This document shows, in pieces, positions 1 through 5,666 of a stretch of DNA of 5,666 nt. The number at the start of each line of letters is the position of its first letter. Position 1 is the stretch's first letter. The position numbers and the translations under genes are program-made. This DNA comes from Chitinophagaceae bacterium (lineage in GTDB: Bacteria > Bacteroidota > Bacteroidia > Chitinophagales > Chitinophagaceae): the NCBI GenBank assembly GCA_025963615.1, contig JAOQAL010000343.1, positions 1-5,666 of the forward strand, in the 5' to 3' direction. The notes under the pieces were generated by a model. The model did no database searches and was not told the DNA's origin. It worked only from the letters and a program-made list of their open reading frames with translations.

Positions 1-1
1 C

Positions 2-40
2 AAATTTAGTGAACGGATTAAATCTATGGCACACGATTAG
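2..40 (+). CDS. Possible C-terminal tail of an upstream gene
   Basis: Only 12 codons and a TAG stop are visible, reading KFSERIKSMAHD. The frame is open to the left edge and the composition is ordinary for a soluble protein end. If real, the upstream gene lies in the same direction, with a 140-base gap before the synthase start. The stretch is too short to identify a family and could be open by chance. Confidence 0.25.
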   Translation, partial: KFSERIKSMAHD

Positions 41-207
41 ATATTCTGAATTACAAAACCGTTTTTCCATAGCTTATCATTTTTGCTGAAACCGTACATG
101 TCATAACTACCGGCTCCGGCGATTGATTTCAAGCTCTCAGGTTTTATTTTTTCGAAAAAAGAATTTATTAAATCATAACAGTGAAAAGTAACCCTATCCA
201 GGATATC
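37..207 (-). pseudogene. Possible C-terminal remnant of a minus-strand gene
   Basis: Read on the minus strand from 207 down to the TAA at 37-39, there are 56 sense codons with no stop. The last part reads SYDMYGFSKNDKLWKNGFVI followed by QNI, which has a protein-like mix of aromatic, glycine and charged residues. An in-frame TAA at 210-208 blocks extension. The only ATG (99-97) would leave about 20 residues, so an intact gene is not possible. It overlaps the first nine codons of the synthase. It may be the 3' remnant of a gene lost by rearrangement, or simply a chance open frame in AT-rich DNA. I recognise no family. Confidence 0.15.
147..160. repeat. Perfect 14-base palindrome TTTTTTCGAAAAAA before the synthase start
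   Basis: Six T, then CG, then six A form a perfect inverted repeat whose last base lies 20 bases before the GTG. It has no loop-and-GC stem typical of an intrinsic terminator. It could be a protein-binding site, a curved A-tract, or chance in an AT-rich leader. Confidence 0.5.
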
Positions 208-3200
208 TTATCGTCTATTGGCCTGTCGTTCCCCGGAAATAACCTCTTGCGAAAATATGCAGATGAACAGGCCCCCTTACGTTCGGATCTGTTTAGTACA
301 GACCAGATGGAACAATATGGTAAAACGCTTGCAGGAAAACATAAATTAAGTATCGGCCGGGCGCCAAACAGTTTATTAAAGAGGCTGGCGGAAAATGAAG
401 AAGTATTATTAGAAGTACACCAGTTACTTACCGAAGCAGTGAAAGCCAACCGGCGCATTATACCCGCAGGAGAATGGCTGCTCGATAATTTTTACCTGAT
501 ACAGGAGCAAATACGCACCGGTAAAAAACATTTACCCAAAGGCTATAATGAAGATTTACCCCGGTTACTTAGCGGTCCTTCCGCGGGACTTCCCCGTGTA
601 TATGATATCGCTATTGAAATCATTTCGCATAGTGATGGACGGGTGGATGTAAAAAGTCTGATAAGTTTCATAAAAGCTTACCAGGCCGTAACGCCTTTAA
701 AATTGGGCGAACTATGGGCGATCCCCATCATGCTGCGGTTGGCATTGATTGAAAATCTCCGTCGTCTTACCGCACAGATAGCGATTGATAGAATTACACA
801 GAACCTCGCTGATTACTGGGCAGAACAGATGACAGAAACCGCGGAAAAAGATCCGAAAAGTCTTATCCTGGTCATTGCCGACATGGCCAGATCGGCCCCT
901 CCGATGGTAAGTTCTTTCGTAGCTGAACTTACCCGGCAATTGCAGGGAAAAGGCCCGGCATTAGCATTGCCCCTTACCTGGATTGAACAACGGCTTTTAG
1001 AAACCGGGCAAACCAGCAATGAACTGGTCAATGCAGAAATTCAAAAACAAGCTGCCGACCAGGTATCGATGAGTAACAGTATTGGCAGCCTGCGTTTTCT
1101 GGGGACTACGGATTGGCGTGAGTTTGTTGAAACTACCAGTATTGTTGAACAAACTTTACGGGAAGATGTTGGCGGTGCGTATGCCGGAATGGATTTTTCA
1201 ACCCGGGATTCCTATCGTCATGTAGTTGAAGAGATTGCCAAGAACGGCACCGCCACCGAGCAGGAAGTCGCGGGCATCGCCTCCCGTTTTGCCAAAGAGT
1301 ACAGCGAAAAAAATGGACTGGATGATCGTGCCGCCCATATTGGGTATTGGCTCGTGGGAAAGGGTTTGCCTCTTACTGAAAAAGCAGCTGGTTTCCGTCC
1401 CTTTGGTTTTGATTTATTACAAAAAACAATCCGTAAATTTTCGTTGTTCACGTATCTCGGCTTAATCCTGGTATCGACTTTGATTGTTGCAGGGGGACTG
1501 TTCGCAAAAGCCTATTCAGATGGAATAAGGAATTGGCTGCTGGTTGTTATTAGTATTCTTTCGCTTCTTTCGGCAAGTCAACTGGCTGTTACTATCGTCA
1601 ACTGGGTTATTACCTTGCTCATAAAACCCAAATTACTTCCAAGAATGGATTTTTCTTCCGGAATTCCATCAGCATACCGGACCCTGGTAGTGGTACCTAC
1701 CATACTTAGTGATGACGGGGAGATAGAACATTTAACGGAAATGCTGGAGGTTCATTTCCTGGCAAACAAGGACGAGCATCTTCATTTTGGTTTACTAACA
1801 GATTTTAAGGATGCGCCTCTCCCGGTGCTTCCAGAAGATGAATCGCTTCTCCAACAGGCAGAACAAAAAATTAAGGAGCTCAATAGTAAATATGGAAGCG
1901 TTGACAATGATATATTTTATCTTTTTCATCGTCCCCGCAAATTTAATTCACATGACCGTCAGTGGATGGGATATGAACGCAAACGGGGAAAGCTTACAGA
2001 ACTGAACGCATTACTTCGTGGAAAGGGGGATGATTTTTTTTCTTCGATTGTGGGCGACCAAAGTATTTTTTCAACAGTAAAATATGTAATTACGATTGAC
2101 TCGGATACCCAATTGCCACGGGATTCAGCCCGGAAGATCGTTGCCACGATGGCCCATCCGCTGAACCATGCTTTTTATGATGAAAAGAAACAACGGGTAA
2201 CCGAAGGATATGGAATATTACAGCCCCGGGTAACCATGAGCTTGCCGGGCCAGAACAATTCTTTGTATGCGCATATGCATGGTAGTGATGCGGGTATTGA
2301 TCCTTATACCCGCACCACCTCAGATGTTTACCAGGATTTATTTGATGAAGGATCTTTTATAGGCAAAGGAATTTATAATGTAGATATTTTTTCAAAGGCT
2401 TTGGATGGACGTTTTCCCGAAAACCGGATTCTTAGCCATGACTTGCTGGAGGGCGGTTATACACGCTCTGGCTTAGTAAGTGATGAACAATTCTATGAGG
2501 AATATCCTTCCTCTTACAATGCTGATGTAAAACGCCGCCACCGTTGGATCCGGGGTGACTGGCAAATAGCAACCTGGATGTTACCCTGGGTGCCAGGCGC
2601 AGATAAGCGTTTGAAAAAAAATCCGCTGCCCGGATTAATGCGTTGGAAAATTTTTGATAACATCCGCCGTAGCCTGGTGCCTTCCGCCTTTGTCATCCTG
2701 TTATCCTTGAGCTGGATCGCTTTACCTTCTGCCTGGTTCTGGACTTTGGCTGTTATTGGCATACTGATCATCCCGTTTGTAATCATTTCTGCCTGGAACA
2801 TTTTTCACCGTCCAAAAGACATAAGCCTGAAGCAACATTTCAAAGATTCAGTACAATCTATCACCAATAATTTTCTCCAGCTCTTTTTTAGCATTACCTG
2901 CCTTCCTTATGAAGCGTTTTATACTTTTGATGCCATTGTGCGAACTAACTGGCGAATGATTGTTTCGCATAAACACCTGCTGGAATGGAACCCGTCCCAC
3001 AACTTCAGGGATAACCTGCAAAAAACATTGTGGCCTACTTACCTGACGATGCTGGTGGCGCCCTTAGTGGGCTGGACCATCCTGATTTACCTGTTGATTT
3101 ATTCGCCATTAAGCCAGATTGTAGCCAGTCCTGTATTAATACTTTGGATCATTTCTCCTGCCGTGGCCTGGGTGGTTAGCCGTCCGTTTAAAAAGAAAGA

Positions 3201-5666
3201 AATAAATTTAACGGCGGAACAAACTATTTTTCTCCGCAAGCTGGCAAGAAAAACATGGGCCTTTTTTGAAAATTTTGTAGGCAAAGAAGATAACTGGTTA
3301 CCCCCGGATAATTACCAGGAACATCCTGTAGACAGAATTGCGCACCGCACCTCTCCTACTAATATTGGCCTTTCACTTTTAGCGAACCTGTCGGCAACTG
3401 ATTTTGTATTTATAACTACCGGAAAATTTATTGACCGCACCAGCAACACGTTTGCCACGATGCAAACCATGGAACGCTATCGCGGACATTTCTACAACTG
3501 GTATGACACGGTTACGTTAAATACATTACCGCCCCGGTATATTTCGACTGTTGACAGTGGTAACCTGGCTGGTCATATTTTGACGCTGCACCAGGGAATT
3601 GTTGCCCTACCTGATCAAAAGATCCTGGAAACGAAAATGTTTGAAGGATTGCGTGACACCTTAGCCTTACTGGAAGATAAAATAAGAGACAATAGTTTGC
3701 TTCAGCCATTCCGAAAGGAATTGGAAGCTGTGATAAGCAAAGAAAATCCGGATCTTCAAACAGCCTATAACTCCGTTGAACAACTGGTTTTTTTATCCCG
3801 CCAAATTTCATCGGGAATCATGGACGACCCAGACAGTGATGCTGAATTTTGGGGAAACGCACTTTTTACGCAAACACAAAATCTCCTGGATGATTTGCTT
3901 GTTATCTTTCCCTGGCTGTCGCTTCCCGGTCAACTCAGCAGCCGTTGGTCCGTAGTAGATAAAATTCCAACCCTTAATCAAATAGCCAACTTAACAGAAG
4001 CAGATGAATGGACTGATGATTTTAAAAATCATATCAGCCAATCCATGCAGGTTGCCAAAGAGCGTATCAAAAATCTTGAAAAACTTGCTTTGCAATGCGT
4101 TGATTTTGCCAACCTGGAATATGATTTTCTCTATGACCGGTCACAACATTTATTGTCCATTGGATATAACGCGGACGAACACCGGAGAGATTTGAGTTAC
4201 TATGATCTGCTTGCGTCGGAAGCGAGACTATGTACGTTTGTCGGAATTGCGCAGGGCAAACTGCCGCAGGAAAGCTGGTTTGCATTAGGCAGGCAACTTA
4301 CGAATGCCGGCGGTACCTCCGTTTTGCTTTCCTGGAGCGGGTCGATGTTTGAATACCTCATGCCGCTTTTAGTGATGCCAACCCACGACGATACCCTGCT
4401 GGACCAAACCAACCACGCCACGGTACAAAGGCAAATTGAATACGGACACCAATGCGATATTCCCTGGGGTATTTCAGAATCGGGATATAATATGGTGGAT
4501 GCAAGCCTTAATTATCAGTACCGGGCATTCGGCGTTCCGGGATTGGGTTTGAAACGTGGACTGGCAGAAGATCTTGTGATTGCCCCCTATGCCACCATGA
4601 TGGCCTTAATGGTAAAACCGGAAGCAGCCTGTGAAAACCTTCAACGCCTCAGCAAAGAAGGATTTGAAAGCACGTTTGGTTTTTTTGAAGCGGTTGATTA
4701 TACGCCATCGCGTTTGCCAAGAGGACAATCCAATGTCATTGTCCGTTCTTTTATGGCGCATCACCAGGGTATGGGACTTCTTTCAATTGGCTATGTACTT
4801 CTTGATAAGCCCATGCAAAAAAGGTTTGAGAATGAACCGCAATTCCAGGCTACCTTATTATTATTACAGGAACGTATTCCAAAGACGACCGGTTTTTATA
4901 CTCCGCCGGATGATGTGGCAGAAATCAGTGTGGTTACCAATAACGTTGAAATGCGGGTGATTAATACGCCAGACACGCCGGTACCGGAAGTACAATTGTT
5001 GTCAAATGGAAGGTACCATGTGATGGTTACGAGTGCAGGTGGCGGTTACAGCCGATGGAAGGATATTGCGGTTACCCGTTGGCGTGAAGACAGTACCTGC
5101 GATAACTGGGGAAATTTCTGTTATATCCGTGAACTTGAGAAGGGAAACGTATGGTCTTCGGCATTTCAACCGACACTTAAGCAGGCAAAAAGTTATGAAG
5201 CCGTTTTTTCACAAGGACGTGCGGAGTTCCGTCGCCGGGAAAATGGAATAGAAACCCATACTGAAATCGTTGTATCGCCGGAAGATGATATCGAAATAAG
5301 GAGAGTACATCTTACCAACCGTTCGCGCAAGACAAAATCTTTTGAGATCACAAGCTATGCGGAAGTGGTGCTTACCTACGCTATTGCCGATACGTTGCAT
5401 CCTGCTTTCAGTAACCTGTTTGTGCAAACTGAAATCATTCCACAACGTCATGCCATTCTTTGTACACGCCGGCCCCGCTCGGCGGAAGAACATTTACCGT
5501 GGATGTTTCACTTAATGAAAGTACAGGCTGAAAATATAGAAGATGTTTCATTTGAAACGGATCGCATGCAATTCATTGGCCGTGGAAAAACTATCGTTGA
5601 TCCGCAGGCTATCAATCAGTCATCCTTATCCGGCACCCAAGGTTCCGTCTTAGATCCTGTGGTAGC
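181..5666 (+). CDS. Cyclic beta-1,2-glucan synthase (GT84-GH189-GH94 multidomain), 3' end outside window
   Basis: This is a membrane enzyme that makes cyclic beta-1,2-glucan from UDP-glucose. The frame is open for 1,828 codons, against about 2,800-2,900 for the full family, so the C-terminus is missing. Domains in order: cytosolic N-terminal region 1-420, with the family-like stretch APLRSDLFSTDQMEQYGKTL at 31-50; helices about 422-441 and 451-481; GT84 core about 500-815; helices about 832-850, 852-875, 951-978 and 979-1000; GH189-type cyclization domain about 1010-1545; start of the GH94 beta-sandwich region from about 1575. Six membrane helices and TM1 near residue 420 match the topology described for Brucella Cgs. 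GTG 181 is chosen because an in-frame TAA lies at 169-171, no ATG occurs before 307, and the ATG at 307 would remove conserved N-terminal residues. No Shine-Dalgarno sequence is visible. The family is sometimes named cgs, chvB or ndvB; I assign no symbol because the lineage differs. Family identity is very likely; cyclic product is inferred. Confidence 0.95.
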   Translation, partial: MKSNPIQDILSSIGLSFPGNNLLRKYADEQAPLRSDLFSTDQMEQYGKTLAGKHKLSIGRAPNSLLKRLAENEEVLLEVHQLLTEAVKANRRIIPAGEWLLDNFYLIQEQIRTGKKHLPKGYNEDLPRLLSGPSAGLPRVYDIAIEIISHSDGRVDVKSLISFIKAYQAVTPLKLGELWAIPIMLRLALIENLRRLTAQIAIDRITQNLADYWAEQMTETAEKDPKSLILVIADMARSAPPMVSSFVAELTRQLQGKGPALALPLTWIEQRLLETGQTSNELVNAEIQKQAADQVSMSNSIGSLRFLGTTDWREFVETTSIVEQTLREDVGGAYAGMDFSTRDSYRHVVEEIAKNGTATEQEVAGIASRFAKEYSEKNGLDDRAAHIGYWLVGKGLPLTEKAAGFRPFGFDLLQKTIRKFSLFTYLGLILVSTLIVAGGLFAKAYSDGIRNWLLVVISILSLLSASQLAVTIVNWVITLLIKPKLLPRMDFSSGIPSAYRTLVVVPTILSDDGEIEHLTEMLEVHFLANKDEHLHFGLLTDFKDAPLPVLPEDESLLQQAEQKIKELNSKYGSVDNDIFYLFHRPRKFNSHDRQWMGYERKRGKLTELNALLRGKGDDFFSSIVGDQSIFSTVKYVITIDSDTQLPRDSARKIVATMAHPLNHAFYDEKKQRVTEGYGILQPRVTMSLPGQNNSLYAHMHGSDAGIDPYTRTTSDVYQDLFDEGSFIGKGIYNVDIFSKALDGRFPENRILSHDLLEGGYTRSGLVSDEQFYEEYPSSYNADVKRRHRWIRGDWQIATWMLPWVPGADKRLKKNPLPGLMRWKIFDNIRRSLVPSAFVILLSLSWIALPSAWFWTLAVIGILIIPFVIISAWNIFHRPKDISLKQHFKDSVQSITNNFLQLFFSITCLPYEAFYTFDAIVRTNWRMIVSHKHLLEWNPSHNFRDNLQKTLWPTYLTMLVAPLVGWTILIYLLIYSPLSQIVASPVLILWIISPAVAWVVSRPFKKKEINLTAEQTIFLRKLARKTWAFFENFVGKEDNWLPPDNYQEHPVDRIAHRTSPTNIGLSLLANLSATDFVFITTGKFIDRTSNTFATMQTMERYRGHFYNWYDTVTLNTLPPRYISTVDSGNLAGHILTLHQGIVALPDQKILETKMFEGLRDTLALLEDKIRDNSLLQPFRKELEAVISKENPDLQTAYNSVEQLVFLSRQISSGIMDDPDSDAEFWGNALFTQTQNLLDDLLVIFPWLSLPGQLSSRWSVVDKIPTLNQIANLTEADEWTDDFKNHISQSMQVAKERIKNLEKLALQCVDFANLEYDFLYDRSQHLLSIGYNADEHRRDLSYYDLLASEARLCTFVGIAQGKLPQESWFALGRQLTNAGGTSVLLSWSGSMFEYLMPLLVMPTHDDTLLDQTNHATVQRQIEYGHQCDIPWGISESGYNMVDASLNYQYRAFGVPGLGLKRGLAEDLVIAPYATMMALMVKPEAACENLQRLSKEGFESTFGFFEAVDYTPSRLPRGQSNVIVRSFMAHHQGMGLLSIGYVLLDKPMQKRFENEPQFQATLLLLQERIPKTTGFYTPPDDVAEISVVTNNVEMRVINTPDTPVPEVQLLSNGRYHVMVTSAGGGYSRWKDIAVTRWREDSTCDNWGNFCYIRELEKGNVWSSAFQPTLKQAKSYEAVFSQGRAEFRRRENGIETHTEIVVSPEDDIEIRRVHLTNRSRKTKSFEITSYAEVVLTYAIADTLHPAFSNLFVQTEIIPQRHAILCTRRPRSAEEHLPWMFHLMKVQAENIEDVSFETDRMQFIGRGKTIVDPQAINQSSLSGTQGSVLDPVV
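1678..2625 (+). other. GT84 glucosyltransferase domain within the synthase
   Basis: Residues about 500-815 of the synthase form the glucosyltransferase core between TM2 and TM3, expected to face the cytoplasm. Visible motifs are YVITIDSDTQLPRD (635-648) with D640 and D642 as the metal/UDP-binding DxD pair, SHDLLEGGY (752-760) with D754 as the third aspartate, and RRHRW (785-789) as the Q/RxxRW motif of processive enzymes. Further family-like blocks are WMGYERKRGKL (595-605), GYGILQPRV (677-685), DAGIDPYTR (703-711) and GSFIGKGIY (724-732). All the expected catalytic residues are present, so the domain looks active. Known role in the family: it adds glucose from UDP-glucose in beta-1,2 linkage to a growing, protein-attached chain. 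Domain edges are approximate. Confidence 0.9.
3208..4815 (+). other. GH189-type cyclization (glucoamylase-like) domain within the synthase
   Basis: Residues about 1010-1545 follow the last membrane helix and resemble the putative glucoamylase family (Pfam Glycoamylase, related to GH144 endo-beta-1,2-glucanases). In cyclic glucan synthases this middle domain has been assigned to GH189 and closes the linear beta-1,2-glucan by transglycosylation. Visible blocks are DRIAHRTSPTNIGLSLLA (1052-1069), ERYRGHFYNWYD (1098-1109), YDLLASEARL (1341-1350), SWSGSMFEYLMP (1384-1395), DIPWGISESGYN (1426-1437), YQYRAFGVPGLGLKRG (1445-1460), EDLVIAPYAT (1463-1472) and FMAHHQGMG (1524-1532). E1347 and E1433 are the most likely catalytic acids by position in conserved blocks, and E1391 is a further candidate. 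That assignment is inference, since no structure was compared. The segment about 1150-1330 is less conserved and helical-looking. Confidence 0.85.
4903..5666 (+). other. GH94 / glycosyltransferase-36 N-terminal beta-sandwich region, truncated by window edge
   Basis: From about residue 1575 the protein reads like the N-terminal beta-sandwich of GH94 phosphorylases (Pfam Glyco_transf_36). Recognisable blocks are VQLLSNGRYHVMVTSAGGGY (1604-1623), the following SRWKDIAVTRW (1624-1634), DNWGNFCYIRE (1641-1651), TSYAEVVL (1724-1731) and HPAFSNLFVQTE (1740-1751). The final residues, with LSGTQGSVLDPVV (1816-1828), match the lead-in to the second half of this region. The window ends mid-codon. The alpha/alpha-barrel with the phosphorolysis active site should lie downstream and cannot be judged here. 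In the family, this module limits chain length by phosphorolysis of the growing glucan. Confidence 0.85.

Larger units (their letters stand above)
1..180. other. AT-rich leader upstream of the synthase, no confident gene
   Basis: These 180 bases carry no recognised gene, RNA or strong terminator. Plus-strand frame 2 is open from base 2 to a TAG at 38-40 and would end a protein in KFSERIKSMAHD, which could be the tail of an upstream gene. Minus-strand frame 3 is open from 207 down to a TAA at 37-39. At most one of these is likely to be real. The promoter of the synthase may lie here, but I find no good match to the Bacteroidota -7 TAnnTTTG/-33 TTTG pattern. The nearest is CATTTTTG at 78-85, with one mismatch and no partner box. 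The bases before the GTG are A/T-rich with no Shine-Dalgarno sequence. Confidence 0.5.

Noticed and set aside
78..85. CATTTTTG as a Bacteroidota -7 promoter box
   Set aside because: It has one mismatch to TAnnTTTG and no -33 TTTG partner at a suitable distance. The leader is AT-rich, so such matches are expected by chance.
307..309. First in-frame ATG as the start of the synthase
   Set aside because: It would delete 42 residues, including the family-like APLRSDLFS stretch. The GTG at 181 follows directly after the last in-frame stop and keeps that stretch.
2034..2041. Run of eight T inside the GT84 coding region, as a possible slippage site
   Set aside because: It falls on Phe codons in the reading frame, the frame continues intact on both sides with conserved motifs, and there is no alternative frame product of interest.
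2614..2621. Run of eight A just before TM3, as a possible programmed frameshift or phase-variation site
   Set aside because: The zero frame encodes Lys-Lys-Asn and continues into conserved helices. No stimulatory structure is evident, and a run of eight A is common at this base composition.
168..5493. Many short open frames of 60-110 codons on both strands inside the synthase gene
   Set aside because: All overlap the continuous 1,828-codon frame, none resembles a known family, and the synthase frame carries recognisable domain motifs along its length. They are shadow frames.

Overview
The window is almost entirely one very large gene that runs off its right edge. From a GTG at 181 to the last base, plus-strand frame 1 is open without a stop for 1,828 codons. 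I translated it by eye through to the end. The product matches cyclic beta-1,2-glucan synthase (Cgs/ChvB/NdvB type), a multidomain inner-membrane enzyme that is usually about 2,800-2,900 residues long. About the first 60-65% of the protein is therefore present. The missing part should carry the rest of the GH94-type phosphorylase module.

Layout: bases 1-180 are AT-rich and hold no confident gene. They contain two competing short open tails, one on each strand, and a 14-base palindrome just before the synthase start. The synthase then reads in order: a cytosolic N-terminal region (residues about 1-420), two membrane helices (about 422-481), a GT84 glucosyltransferase core with D640-x-D642, D754 and an RxxRW motif (785-789), four more membrane helices in two pairs (about 832-875 and 951-1000), a middle glucoamylase-like cyclization domain of the GH189 type (about 1010-1545), and the beginning of the GH94/glycosyltransferase-36 N-terminal beta-sandwich region (from about 1575), which is cut by the window edge.

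Known biology of the family suggests how the modules cooperate. The GT84 domain polymerises glucose from UDP-glucose into a beta-1,2 chain. The GH94-type part controls chain length by phosphorolysis. The middle domain closes the chain into a ring by transglycosylation. All of this happens in one polypeptide at the cytoplasmic face of the inner membrane.

Organism: base composition is moderate (roughly mid-40s % GC by eye), the leader is AT-rich, and no Shine-Dalgarno sequence precedes the start. Codon use resembles environmental Bacteroidota of the Chitinophaga group. This is an inference from style, not proof. The enzyme is best known from alphaproteobacteria such as Agrobacterium, Sinorhizobium and Brucella, so a Bacteroidota source would be of interest. 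I see no RNA gene, mobile element, CRISPR array or clearly new system in the window.
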